Of a DNA stretch of 64,000 nt, positions 15,720-24,553 are shown piece by piece. The stretch covers positions 228,377 to 292,376 of the forward strand of contig AYMD01000001.1 of NCBI GenBank assembly GCA_000495735.1. Direction: 5' to 3'. Origin of the DNA: an uncultured Acidilobus sp. JCHS (lineage in GTDB: Archaea > Thermoproteota > Thermoprotei_A > Sulfolobales > Acidilobaceae). The position numbers and the translations under genes are program-made. The notes under the pieces are model-generated. The model saw only the letters and a list, made by a program, of their open reading frames with translations, had not been told where the DNA came from and made no database searches. The stretch's first letter is position 1, and each line of letters starts with the position of its first letter.

Positions 15720-18056
15720 GTGGTGCCTAGCTTGCCTGTAAGGCCGAGGCTCACCGTGAGCAGGTACGTGATATTCCTGGACTTCGAGGGCTTCAGGTAC
15801 AGGGGTCATGAGGCCATAGAGCTTGAGTCGCAGGAGGACGTCAGGCTGGACGCCGAGGGGGTGAAGGTAACCTCCGTCAGGGCCAACGGGAGAGAGGTTG
15901 AGTTCAGCCAGGACGGGAGGAGCGTGACGATCAGGACTGGGAGGTTCTCAGGGGTCCTCGAGGTCGACTTCGAGGGGGAGGCCGCTGAGAGGCTGGTGGG
16001 CATCTACAGGGCTAAGCAGGACAACGACTACTACATATCGACCCAGTTCGAGTCAGTCCACGCCAGGAAGATGTTCCCATGCGTTGACGACCCTGCCTAC
16101 AAGGCCAGGTTCAAGCTCACGGTGAGGGTGCCGAGGGACCTCCACGTCATATCCAACATGCCCATAGAGAGGGTCACGCTCGAGGGGGACAGGAAGGTCG
16201 TGGAGTTCTACGAGACGCCCCCCATGTCGACCTACCTCCTCTACCTTGGCGTAGGCAGGTGGGAGGAGCTGGCTGATGAGGGAGGCCGCTACATAGTGGC
16301 CGCCCCGCCCGGCAGGACCAGGTACGGAAGGCTAGCTCTCTGGGCCGCCAGGAGGAGCGTGGAGTTCTACGAGAGGTACTTCGGCATACCGTACCCGATG
16401 CCTAAGATGCACCTGATCGCTGTCCCGGAGTTCGCCTTCGGGGCTATGGAGAACTGGGGCGCCATAACGTTCAGGGAGAACGCCCTCCTGGCCCCGGAGG
16501 ACGCCGACCTGGCCCAGAGGAGGAGGGTCGCCGAGGTGGTGGCCCACGAGATAGCTCACCAGTGGTTCGGGGACCTGGTCACCATGAGGTGGTGGGATGA
16601 CCTGTGGCTCAACGAGAGCTTCGCCACCTTCATGAGCTTCAAGGCCTTGAGCTCCTTCGCCCCGGAGCTGATGCCCTGGGAGAACTTCATTCTCGGCGAG
16701 ACGGAGGGAGCCATGCTCAGGGACTCCCTCAGCACGACTCACCCCATACACGTAGAGGTCTCGACGCCTGATGAGATAGAGGGGATATTTGACGAGATAA
16801 GCTACGGCAAGGGCGCCAGCGTGCTTAGGATGGTCGAGTACTTCCTCGGGGAGTCGTTCAGGAAGGGCCTCTCGTCGTACCTTGAGCACTTCAAGTACTC
16901 CAACGCTGAGGCCCGTGACCTCTGGGAGGCCGTACAGCCCTTCACGACTGTTCCGGTGGTTGACCTCATGAACGACTGGATCATGAAGCCCGGCTACCCC
17001 TACGTAATAGCTCAACCCGAGGGGGACAGGGTCAGGCTAACTCAGCACAGGTTCTCCCTTGTCAGGAAGGTTGAGGACCTCACCTACATGGTCCCCGTGA
17101 CGTTTGAGGTCAACGGGAGAAGGGTGGACGTGGTCCTCAGGTCAAGGGAGCAGGAGGTAACGGTAGGTGAGGAGGTCAGGAGGCTTAAGGCAAACCTTGA
17201 CAGGGCCGGCTTCTACAGGGTCCTCTACAGGGACCTCTCGAAGCTCAGCGAGCTGAACTCCTTCGAGGCCTACGGCCTGGTCAACGACTACTACTACTTC
17301 ATGCTCTCAGGTCTCGTTAGCAGGGACGAGTACCTCAGGGCAGTCAGCATGGTGGAGGGCCGCGCTGGGTACCTCCCTGCCCTTGAGCTGAGTGACCAGC
17401 TCTTCACCCTCTTCCTAGTCAACCCGACAGCCTTCGGCGACAGGGCGCTGAGGTACCACAGGTCGCAGCTGGGGGCCGTCTCGGCGAGGCCCGAGGAGCA
17501 CTTCAGGGAGCTGGCCGGCAGGCTGGCCCACAGGCTGGCCGCGATGGACCGCGGCTACGCCGGCGAGCTGGCCAAGCAGTTCGGGAAGCCCGTCGACCCC
17601 AACATGAGGCAGGCCGTCTACACGGCCTACGCCGTGGCGACGGGCGACCTGGAGGGCCTGAGGAGGGAGTACGACTCCCAGCAGCTGGACTCAGAGAAGG
17701 TCAAGGTGCTCAACGCGGCCGTCCAGGTAAGGGACAGGTCGGTGCTCGCCAGGGCGCTGGACTGGGTGGCCTCAGGCAAGAGGCAGAACATGCTCTACGT
17801 GCTGATGGCCGCCTACAACCCTGAGGGCCGTGACGTCCTCTGGGGCTGGCTGAGGGACGGAGGCCTTGACAGGCTTGAGAAGGCCTTCGAGGGCACGGCA
17901 ATAGTCTACAGGTGGCTCATGGGCGTCATACCCTTCATAGGGCTTGGAAGGGAGAGGGAGGTGGAGGACTTCTTCGCCTCAAGGCCAGAGGGCTCAAGGC
18001 CTGAGATAAGGGGAGGCCTGGAGATCCTCGAGGCGTACTCCAGGCTCAGGTCATAA
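15720..18056 (+). CDS. M1-family zinc aminopeptidase
   Basis: A 778-residue metallopeptidase that removes N-terminal residues from peptides, as the tricorn-interacting factors F2/F3 and Sulfolobus leucyl aminopeptidase do. The exopeptidase motif GAMEN is at 241-245, and the zinc site HEIAH at 276-280 with the third ligand Glu299 in LWLNESF. A C-terminal helical ERAP1-like domain follows, giving normal length. GTG 15720, GTG 15723 or TTG 15732 could start it; the TATA-like CTTATTAT at about 15692-15699 places transcription near 15720, so it is probably leaderless. It precedes an S9 peptidase, forming a peptide-breakdown group in an organism that likely ferments or respires peptides. Confidence 0.95.
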   Translation: MVPSLPVRPRLTVSRYVIFLDFEGFRYRGHEAIELESQEDVRLDAEGVKVTSVRANGREVEFSQDGRSVTIRTGRFSGVLEVDFEGEAAERLVGIYRAKQDNDYYISTQFESVHARKMFPCVDDPAYKARFKLTVRVPRDLHVISNMPIERVTLEGDRKVVEFYETPPMSTYLLYLGVGRWEELADEGGRYIVAAPPGRTRYGRLALWAARRSVEFYERYFGIPYPMPKMHLIAVPEFAFGAMENWGAITFRENALLAPEDADLAQRRRVAEVVAHEIAHQWFGDLVTMRWWDDLWLNESFATFMSFKALSSFAPELMPWENFILGETEGAMLRDSLSTTHPIHVEVSTPDEIEGIFDEISYGKGASVLRMVEYFLGESFRKGLSSYLEHFKYSNAEARDLWEAVQPFTTVPVVDLMNDWIMKPGYPYVIAQPEGDRVRLTQHRFSLVRKVEDLTYMVPVTFEVNGRRVDVVLRSREQEVTVGEEVRRLKANLDRAGFYRVLYRDLSKLSELNSFEAYGLVNDYYYFMLSGLVSRDEYLRAVSMVEGRAGYLPALELSDQLFTLFLVNPTAFGDRALRYHRSQLGAVSARPEEHFRELAGRLAHRLAAMDRGYAGELAKQFGKPVDPNMRQAVYTAYAVATGDLEGLRREYDSQQLDSEKVKVLNAAVQVRDRSVLARALDWVASGKRQNMLYVLMAAYNPEGRDVLWGWLRDGGLDRLEKAFEGTAIVYRWLMGVIPFIGLGREREVEDFFASRPEGSRPEIRGGLEILEAYSRLRS

Positions 18057-18087
18057 CTTTTTATTCACCTCAGGCCTTACCCCTCAG

Positions 18088-20037
18088 GTGCCCGTTTTGC
18101 CAGGGCTCAGGCCAGAGGACCTGGCTAAGTTCGTCCTGGTGTCAAGCCCCTCGGCCTCACCTGACGGCTCGAGGGCGCTGTTCGTAGTTACCAGGCCCAA
18201 CCTCCAGCAGAACAGGTACGACAGCTCCATCTGGCTCCATGACGGCAAGGGCTACTACCCGCTGACCTCAGGCCCAGGGGATACGTGCCCATCCTGGTCG
18301 CCGGACGGCTCGCTGATATCGTTCATAAGGACCGTCAGGCAGGAGGGACAGCCCCCTCAGTTCTCCCTGATGGTCCTGAGGCCCGGCCACGAGCCCTACG
18401 CCCTCTTCACCTGGCCCTTCGGAGTATCATCCCCCTCGTGGTCGCCGAGGGGCGACTACATAGCCTTCACGGCCAGGAAGCCCCTCACCAACGAGGAGTG
18501 GAAGGACTACTCTAAGAGGGAGGTGCTCCTCGTTGAGAGGCTGCCCCCGTTCTTCAACGGGGAGGGCTTCATGTTTGACAGGCCCCGCAACATCTACCTC
18601 GTAGACGCCAGGGGAGGGGAGCCCAGGAGGCTGACCTCCCACGGCCTGGACGTGGGCGACTTCTCCTGGTCCCCTGACGGCAAGAGGCTGGCATACGTCA
18701 AGCAGCTCGACGAGGTGCAGGCCCAGTATGACGAGCTGAGGCTCCTCAACGTTGAGACGGGTGAGGACGTACAGCTGCTGTCAAAGGTCTCCATAGCATC
18801 AGTGGCCTGGATGCCTGACGGAAATAGGCTGGCCCTCCTCATGCACAGGCTCGAGAGGGGGCTCTCAAGCCACTACAGACTCTACTTCTATGACTTGAAA
18901 ACCGGGGAGTTAACGAAGGCTGACGTAGGCCTCGACAGGAACCTCCTAAATGGCGTCAACAGCGAGGCCAGGGGGCCGTCGTGCTCAAGGCCCCTGCAGG
19001 CCTGGGGCGAGTGGGCCTACTTCCTTGTTCACGACGCTGGCAGGACGTGGCTCTACAGGGCCTCCGCCTCAGGCAGGGTGGAGCCCCTGCTCAGGCCGGA
19101 GGACGCTGTCATAGACGAGTTCAGCGTGGGCCAGGAGGTCATCTACTACACGAGGATGACGGAGTCGGAGCTCAAGGAGCTCTACGTGCTGAGGGGAGGG
19201 GAGAGCGCTAGGCTCACCGACTTCAACTCTGAGCTACTGAGGCAGGCCTCCTTGCCAAGGGCTATCAAGGCCAAGGCTAGGTCGAGGGACGGCACGGAGC
19301 TTGACTACTGGGTCCTCATGCCTAGGGAGGTCAAGGGGAAGGCCCCCTGGGTTCTCTACATACACGGCGGCCCGAAGACCAGCTACGGCTACGGCTTCAT
19401 GTTCACGTTCCACGTGCTGGCCTCCTCAGGCATAGCAGTGGTTTACGGCAACCCGAGGGGGAGCGACGGCTACAGTGAGGAGTTTGCTGACATAAGGGGC
19501 AGGTGGGGGACCGTTGACTATGAGGACCTGATGGCCATAGCCGACGACGCCATAGCTAAGTTCCCCCAGCTGGAGCCCTCGAGGGCAGGCGTGGCAGGGG
19601 GGAGCTACGGCGGCTTCATGACGAACTGGGTCATAACCCACACCTCGAGGTTCAAGGCGGCGGTCACCGAGAGGAGCTGCGTCGAGTGGTACAGCGACTG
19701 GGGCACAAGCGACATAGGGTGGTACTTCGACCAGGACCAGCTGGCGTCCCAGCAGCCCTGGAGGTCAGTAGATGCAATGCTTAAGGCTAGCCCATTGACG
19801 TACATAGAGAACGTGACGACGCCCCTCCTCATAATGCACGCCCTAGAGGACTACAGGTGCCCGCTGAGCCAGGCCCTCCAGCTCTTCACGGCCCTGAAGA
19901 CCCTTGGGGTCGAGGTCAGGATGGCCCTGTTCCCCGGCGAGAACCACGACCTGACTAGGAGCGGGAGGCCCAAGAACAGGGTCGAGTACCTTAAGGTCAT
20001 GCTTGACTGGCTGAGGTCACACCTGGGTGTGGCGTGA
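18088..20037 (+). CDS. S9-family acylaminoacyl-peptidase / prolyl oligopeptidase-like serine peptidase
   Basis: A 649-residue serine peptidase. Residues 1-390 form a WD40-like propeller with repeated W-SPDG blades (SWSPDGSLISF, SWSPDGKRLAY), and residues about 400-649 an alpha/beta-hydrolase. The catalytic triad is visible: Ser506 in AGGSYGGFM, Asp588 in ALEDYRCP and His620 in GENHDLTR. The oxyanion region is YIHGGPKTSYGYGF. Such enzymes cleave acylated or short peptides in the cytoplasm. GTG at 18088 lies about 25 bases after the T-rich CTTTTTATTC, which may act both as terminator of the M1 gene and as TATA box. The following Nudix gene overlaps its stop by 4 bases. Confidence 0.95.
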   Translation: MPVLPGLRPEDLAKFVLVSSPSASPDGSRALFVVTRPNLQQNRYDSSIWLHDGKGYYPLTSGPGDTCPSWSPDGSLISFIRTVRQEGQPPQFSLMVLRPGHEPYALFTWPFGVSSPSWSPRGDYIAFTARKPLTNEEWKDYSKREVLLVERLPPFFNGEGFMFDRPRNIYLVDARGGEPRRLTSHGLDVGDFSWSPDGKRLAYVKQLDEVQAQYDELRLLNVETGEDVQLLSKVSIASVAWMPDGNRLALLMHRLERGLSSHYRLYFYDLKTGELTKADVGLDRNLLNGVNSEARGPSCSRPLQAWGEWAYFLVHDAGRTWLYRASASGRVEPLLRPEDAVIDEFSVGQEVIYYTRMTESELKELYVLRGGESARLTDFNSELLRQASLPRAIKAKARSRDGTELDYWVLMPREVKGKAPWVLYIHGGPKTSYGYGFMFTFHVLASSGIAVVYGNPRGSDGYSEEFADIRGRWGTVDYEDLMAIADDAIAKFPQLEPSRAGVAGGSYGGFMTNWVITHTSRFKAAVTERSCVEWYSDWGTSDIGWYFDQDQLASQQPWRSVDAMLKASPLTYIENVTTPLLIMHALEDYRCPLSQALQLFTALKTLGVEVRMALFPGENHDLTRSGRPKNRVEYLKVMLDWLRSHLGVA

Positions 20038-20597
20038 TGGGCGAGGAGCCCGAGACCCTGGGGGAGAGGGAGCTGTGCAGGGGCAGGAGGGTCTCGCTGA
20101 GGTCGGTCACCTTCAGGTACGGGCCCTCGACCTTCGAGGCGGACAGGGTCTCCTTCGGGTCCTCAGTCGTGATACTCCCCGTGCTCGACGACGGCAGGGT
20201 CGTCCTCGTAAGGCAGTGGAGGCCTGCCGTGGGCTCCTGGGTCCTCGAGGCGCCCGCTGGCAGGGTTGAGCCTGGGGAGGAGCCTGCCCAGGCCGCAGAG
20301 AGGGAGCTTGAGGAGGAGACAGGCTACGCCGCCTCAAGGCTTGAGGAGCTCTACTCCTCATACGTGTCCCCGGGCTACAGTGACGAGGTTCAGTACGCCT
20401 ACCTGGCGAGGGGGCTCAGGAGAGTGGGAGCCAGGCCGGAGGAGGACGAGGTGATAAGGGTAGTTGAGGTTGACCCTCGTGAGTACCTCTCGCAGGCCTC
20501 TGTCGGCGTGGCTGACCTGAAGACCGTGGCCCTCGTGGCCCTTTACCTGCTAAGTAAGGAGCGCGGGATAAAGGCCCCGGCGGAGGGACGCGAGTGA
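20034..20597 (+). CDS. Nudix hydrolase, probably ADP-ribose pyrophosphatase
   Basis: Hydrolyses a nucleoside diphosphate linked to another moiety, most likely ADP-ribose or ADP-sugars. The Nudix box is intact at about residues 80-103: G-RVEPG-E-EPAQAAE-RELEEETGYA. The upstream LVRQWRPAVGSWVLEAPAG is the hallmark of the ADP-ribose pyrophosphatase branch. Length, 187 residues, is normal. GTG 20034 and ATG 20037 are both possible starts; the former overlaps the S9 peptidase stop, implying translational coupling. The ferritin-VIT1 gene follows 1 base after its stop. Confidence 0.92.
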   Translation: MMGEEPETLGERELCRGRRVSLRSVTFRYGPSTFEADRVSFGSSVVILPVLDDGRVVLVRQWRPAVGSWVLEAPAGRVEPGEEPAQAAERELEEETGYAASRLEELYSSYVSPGYSDEVQYAYLARGLRRVGARPEEDEVIRVVEVDPREYLSQASVGVADLKTVALVALYLLSKERGIKAPAEGRE

Positions 20598-20598
20598 T

Positions 20599-21483
20599 AT
20601 GAAGCTGAGCGAGGAGGACCTCAGGAAGGCCAGGGAGTTCTGCGAGGACGAGCTGAGCTCATACATGCTCTACCTGACCCTGGCCCAGCAGGAGAGGGGT
20701 GAGCTAGCTAAGCAGCTGAGGCAGGCCGCGGAGCAGGAGAGGGGCCACTACGAGTTCTGGAGGTCGGTGGTCGGCTCCGACTGCAGCGTCAGGCCCCCAG
20801 GCAGGGCCTTCAGGGTCCTCTACAGGGTCTTCGGCCCAGTCTTCACCCTTCAGGCCCTTGAGAAGAGGGAGAGGAGGGCGGCCGAGGAGTACAGGGCCTT
20901 CAGGGACAGGCTGCCTGAGGAGATGAGACCATCGCTTGACAGGATAATAGCTGACGAGGAAGGTCACGAGAGCGACTTCCTGAAGGGCCTTGAGGACGTC
21001 AGGGTGAGGTACCTGGGCTTCGTGGCCCTCGGCATGGCTGACGCGATAACTGAGCTCATGGGGGTCTACGCTGGCTTCCTCGGCGCCACCATGAGGACCC
21101 TCATGGTGGGCCTGGCAGGCCTTCTAGTGGGCCTTCCTGCGGCCGTCTCGATGGCGGCGGCAGCCTACCTGCAGGCCAGGCAGGAGGGCCACGTGAGCCC
21201 AGGCATGAGCGCGCTCGCCACAGGGCTCTCCTACTTCCTGGTGGCCCTGGTCCTCGCGCTGCCCTACTTCCTGACCACGAACATCGTGATCGCTATGACG
21301 GCCTCTGTGCTCCTGGGCGTCGCGGCCCTCGCGGCCTTCCACTTCTACAGCTCAACAGTCAACGGCGTCAGCTTCAGGAGGGAGCTGGCGATAGGTCTGG
21401 CCATACTGTTGGCGGCAGCGGCAGCGGGCCTCCTATTCGGCGAGCTCATAGGGCTGGCCTTCCACCTGAGGGTGCTGGCCTGA
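20599..21483 (+). CDS. Ferritin-like domain fused to VIT1/CCC1 iron-manganese transporter (MbfA type)
   Basis: A 294-residue membrane protein. Residues 1-140 are a rubrerythrin/ferritin-like four-helix domain with the metal-ligand pattern CEDELSSYMLY...EQERGHYEFW...EKRERRAAEEY...DEEGHESDFL, two E-x-x-H type pairs. Residues 140-294 match the VIT1/CCC1 transporter: FVALGMADAITELMGVYAGFLGA, then four more helices with LTTNIVIAMTASVLLGVAALAAF. Known homologues (bacterial MbfA) export iron using the ferritin domain as sensor; plant and yeast VIT1/CCC1 lack it. It probably removes Fe2+ or Mn2+ from the cytoplasm. It is the last gene of the run beginning at 18088. Confidence 0.88.
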   Translation: MKLSEEDLRKAREFCEDELSSYMLYLTLAQQERGELAKQLRQAAEQERGHYEFWRSVVGSDCSVRPPGRAFRVLYRVFGPVFTLQALEKRERRAAEEYRAFRDRLPEEMRPSLDRIIADEEGHESDFLKGLEDVRVRYLGFVALGMADAITELMGVYAGFLGATMRTLMVGLAGLLVGLPAAVSMAAAAYLQARQEGHVSPGMSALATGLSYFLVALVLALPYFLTTNIVIAMTASVLLGVAALAAFHFYSSTVNGVSFRRELAIGLAILLAAAAAGLLFGELIGLAFHLRVLA

Positions 21484-21535
21484 GGGCCCACATCCCTTAA
21501 TTAGCGTTGAAGCCTATCGTTTAAGGGGGAGCCCT

Positions 21536-22312
21536 TTGTCACAGCAGCCAAGGGTCCAGAAGACCACGGTGATAAGGGTTGAGCTGACCGAGCAGCAGTA
21601 CGAGGCCTTGTCGAAGAGGGCCAAGGAGGCGGGCTACAGCAGCGTTGAGGCCTTCGTAGAGGCCGCCATATCAGGGGCTGCGGCCGCGCCCGTGCAGCTG
21701 CCAGAGGGACTTGAGGAGAGGCTCACGAAGAGGGTTGAGAGGATCATACAGGACGTCCTCAACCCGTTCACCCAGAAGGTCGACGAGCTGGCCAGGAGGC
21801 TGGCCCAGGTCCAGGAGGACGTGGAGTCCCTGAAGGAGGCCCTGAGGCAGAGGCCCCAGGAGAGGCCTGTCCAGAGGCCCCCAGCGGAGAGGGCGGCTGA
21901 GCAGTCCGCGGCCATTGAGAGGCTTAGGAGGCAGGGCGTGGTCTTCAGCGAGGACGTGGCCTACCTGAGGGCCCCGGACAGGTTCTTCGCTAAGCTTGAG
22001 AGGCTCGGGGCGGTGGTCATACAGTTGCCCGAGGGCCAGGCAGCCGTCGACGCTGACTTCTGGAGGAAGTTCCTCGCGGAGCTTGAGGGCACCAGCCTGA
22101 GGGACGCAAGGCAGGTGGCGGACAAGCTGGCCGCCAGCATGGGCGACAAGGCCGCCGCGCTCTTCAATAGGCTCGTCAAGAGCGGCCTGGCCGTCTATGA
22201 CGAGGACTCAAGGAAGTGGTCCGTCAGGTCAGTTAAGGGCAGGGTCCAGGCCGAGGAAGAGGAAGAAGGGGAGGAGGGCGAGGAGGAAGAGGGGGAAGAG
22301 GAGGGTTATTAG
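21536..22312 (+). CDS. Ribbon-helix-helix and coiled-coil protein with acidic tail
   Basis: A 258-residue protein, probably DNA associated. Residues 9-45 (KTTVIRVELTEQQYEALSKRAKEAGYSSVEAFVEAAI) fit an RHH fold. Residues 55-130 are coiled coil (LEERLTKRVERI, LARRLAQVQEDVESLKEALRQ) with a Pro/Gln/Arg linker, and 135-235 a helical domain of winged-helix style (LFNRLVKSGLAVYDEDSRKWSVRSVKG). The last 20 residues are almost all Glu and Gly. I do not recognise the family; it could be a chromatin or partition protein. Start is TTG at 21536 with weak GGGGA ribosome site; an AT-rich CTTAATTAG lies near 21496-21503. Confidence 0.65.
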   Translation: MSQQPRVQKTTVIRVELTEQQYEALSKRAKEAGYSSVEAFVEAAISGAAAAPVQLPEGLEERLTKRVERIIQDVLNPFTQKVDELARRLAQVQEDVESLKEALRQRPQERPVQRPPAERAAEQSAAIERLRRQGVVFSEDVAYLRAPDRFFAKLERLGAVVIQLPEGQAAVDADFWRKFLAELEGTSLRDARQVADKLAASMGDKAAALFNRLVKSGLAVYDEDSRKWSVRSVKGRVQAEEEEEGEEGEEEEGEEEGY

Positions 22313-22344
22313 CGAGGCAAGACAGCTAGGGTAAGGCCGGCAGC

Positions 22345-23283
22345 TTGAGGTTCAGGGAGCTCCTTAAGCTCTTGGAGGAGCTTGACGAGAGGACGGGCTA
22401 CCCTGTCCCAGCCCCAGAGGGGTTTGCCTCAGAGTGGTCAAGGGGCCTTGGCCTTGGCAGGTCTGGCAGCAGGAGGCTCCTCTTCACTGGGGCGCTCTAC
22501 CAGCTTGTGCCGTACATAGAGAGCACTGTTGACCTCCTGAGGGCCGTGGAGGGGAGCGGCGCCGTTGGCTGGGCCGCCCTGAGGGTGGCTAGGGTCCTGT
22601 CGACAGGCTTTGACCTCTCCTCCCTGGTCAGGCCGGACCCTGAGCTGCTTAGCTGGTCCAACAGGGTGCTCAGGTCCATAGCTGGGCTCCTCAGGGCCTC
22701 GGGCGTGGAGTTCGACTACGTGCCTGAGCTGTCAGATATGTACAGCGGCGTCCTGCTCAGGGACTACGGGCTCATGGACGCCTTCAGGAGGCACGCCGAG
22801 AGGGTTGTTAACGCCATAGCCTCGGCCGGCTACGAGGAGGTCATAGTTGTCGACCCGCACACCCTTGACGCGGTCACCAACGGCTACAGGGAGGCCCTGG
22901 GCAGGGGGCTTAGGGCAGTCAGCTACCTTGAGCTCGTGAGGCCGGCCTCGAGGGTCGCTCTCAGGCCAGCCGTCCACGACTCCTGCGTCTACGCGAGGAG
23001 GCTGGGCATGGTTGAGCTCCCCAGAAAGCTGCTGAGGGAGGCGGGGGTAGAGGTCGTTGAGCCCCCGAGGTCAGGGGCGTGGACCTACTGCTGCGGCGGC
23101 CCCCTCGAGGCCCTCATGCCATCCCTCTCACAGGCCGTGGCCCAGACGAGGGCCAAGGAGCTGAGGGGCGTCTCAGAGGCAGCCATAACCATGTGCCCCA
23201 TCTGCTACATCAATCTCAGGAGGGCCTCAAGGGGTCTCGGCCTCAGGCTACTTGATATAGCGGAGGTGCTCTCGGGTGGCTGA
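22345..23283 (+). CDS. LutA/GlcF-like CCG-domain Fe-S subunit with degenerate first motif
   Basis: A 312-residue subunit of a probable lactate- or glycolate-oxidising complex. The C-terminal cysteine-rich (CCG) domain is intact: VHDSCVYARRLG, WTYCCGGPLEAL and ITMCPICYINLRRA, which bind an iron-sulfur centre in heterodisulfide-reductase-like proteins. The expected first motif is degraded: LLFTGALYQLVP has Ala where homologues have Cys. Start TTG at 22345, 32 bases after the previous stop. The next gene (LutB-like) overlaps by 8 bases, so both are one transcription unit; LutC-like protein is not nearby. Confidence 0.8.
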   Translation: MRFRELLKLLEELDERTGYPVPAPEGFASEWSRGLGLGRSGSRRLLFTGALYQLVPYIESTVDLLRAVEGSGAVGWAALRVARVLSTGFDLSSLVRPDPELLSWSNRVLRSIAGLLRASGVEFDYVPELSDMYSGVLLRDYGLMDAFRRHAERVVNAIASAGYEEVIVVDPHTLDAVTNGYREALGRGLRAVSYLELVRPASRVALRPAVHDSCVYARRLGMVELPRKLLREAGVEVVEPPRSGAWTYCCGGPLEALMPSLSQAVAQTRAKELRGVSEAAITMCPICYINLRRASRGLGLRLLDIAEVLSGG

Positions 23284-24478
23284 GGACTTTTTGGAGCGCT
23301 ACGCTGAGGCCGTCCTGAGGGCCCTCAGGGACCCTGACCTCCAGGAGGCGCTTCACACATACGTGCCAGAGTCCGAGGAGAGGGTCAGGAGGTTCCTTGA
23401 GTCAAGGCCAGACATAGCTCAGCTGGCGAGGGAGGTCAGGGCCATAAAGGAGTACTCCATAGCCCACCTGGACGAGCTCATAGACCAGGCCATGAGCTCG
23501 TTCAAGGCCGCTGGAGCTACTCCCCACTACGCCTCTGACGCCGCCGAGGCCAGGGAGATAGTGGGCAAGCTGGTGGGCACGGGAAAGGTCGTAGTTATGT
23601 CGAAGTCCATGACGGCTGAGGAGGTGGGGCTCAGGGAGTTCCTCCAGGCCGGGGGCAACGAGGTCTGGGAGACGGACCTTGGGCAGCTGCTGGTGCAGCT
23701 CGAGGAGGGCAAGCCGATGCACTCCGTGGCCCCCGCCATACACATGACCGTGAGGAGGGTTGCTGGGCTGCTGAGGTCTAGGCTGGGGCTTGATGTAAGC
23801 GAGGCCGACACCCCCCAGCAGATGGTAGCCAAGGTCAGGCAGTTCCTCAGGTCCAAGTTCGTGAGCGCTGACGTAGGCATAAGCGGGGCTAACGCCATAG
23901 CGGCGAGAGAGGGCGCCGTCCTACTCGTTGAGAACGAGGGCAACATAAGGATGGTGACCAACCTGCCGAGGGTCCATATTGCCCTGGCTGGCGTCGAGAA
24001 GGTGGTCCCGACAGTCCTTGACGCCTTCAAGGTGGTGCTAGTGCAGGCGGCCTTCGCCGGCCTCTACCCTCCCACCTACGTCAGCCTCATAGCGGGGCCC
24101 AGCAGCACTGGCGACATAGGCCACAGGAGGGTCTACGGCGCCCACGGCCCCGTGGAGGTCCACGTGGTCCTTGTCGACAACGGCAGGAGGAAGGCCGCAG
24201 GCGACGTTTTGCTGAGGGAGCAGCTGAGGTGCGTAAGGTGCGGCTACTGCCAGTTCGTCTGCCCCGTGTGGGGTCAGGCAGCCAACAACTGGGGAGGCTC
24301 AGCCTACGGGGGACCCATGGGGGTTGCCTGGACAGCCGTAACTGAGGGGGTTGAGAGGGGCGCTGCCCTAGCTATGCTATGCCTGGGCTGCGGGAGGTGC
24401 GACCTCGCGTGCCCTGTTGAGATACCGCTCTCAAAGGTGATATGGGGGCTGAAGGGGAGGTATGCTGCCGAGGCCTAG
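23276..24478 (+). CDS. LutB-like iron-sulfur protein (L-lactate oxidation complex)
   Basis: A 400-residue protein of the LutB/YkgF family, which in Bacillus oxidises L-lactate together with LutA and LutC. The N-terminal DUF162/LUD domain includes VVMSKSMTAEEVGLREFL and EGAVLLVENEGNIRMVTNLPRVHIALAGVEKVV (about 210-245), and SLIAGPSSTGDIG. Two [4Fe-4S] motifs of ferredoxin type close it: CVRCGYCQFVCP (about 318-329) and CLGCGRCDLACP (about 366-377). GTG at 23276 overlaps the LutA-like gene. It is likely a cytoplasmic or membrane-associated electron carrier; the actual donor is inferred. Confidence 0.88.
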   Translation: MAEDFLERYAEAVLRALRDPDLQEALHTYVPESEERVRRFLESRPDIAQLAREVRAIKEYSIAHLDELIDQAMSSFKAAGATPHYASDAAEAREIVGKLVGTGKVVVMSKSMTAEEVGLREFLQAGGNEVWETDLGQLLVQLEEGKPMHSVAPAIHMTVRRVAGLLRSRLGLDVSEADTPQQMVAKVRQFLRSKFVSADVGISGANAIAAREGAVLLVENEGNIRMVTNLPRVHIALAGVEKVVPTVLDAFKVVLVQAAFAGLYPPTYVSLIAGPSSTGDIGHRRVYGAHGPVEVHVVLVDNGRRKAAGDVLLREQLRCVRCGYCQFVCPVWGQAANNWGGSAYGGPMGVAWTAVTEGVERGAALAMLCLGCGRCDLACPVEIPLSKVIWGLKGRYAAEA

Positions 24479-24507
24479 GGGCCATACTATACTCTATTGA
24501 GAGAAAG

Positions 24508-24540
24508 GCTTTAAATCGGTCATATTCTCTATATAAAGAA
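24508..24540 (+). promoter_or_regulatory. Promoter of the YeeE/TsuA-like gene
   Basis: Two TATA-like boxes precede the ATG at 24554: GGCTTTAAATC at about 24508-24518 and CTATATAAAG at about 24529-24538. The first would start transcription near 24540, leaving room for the purine-rich ribosome site GGAGAAGGGG just before ATG; the second lies too close for that, unless the message is leaderless. Confidence 0.55.
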
Positions 24541-24553
24541 TTGGAGAAGGGGT

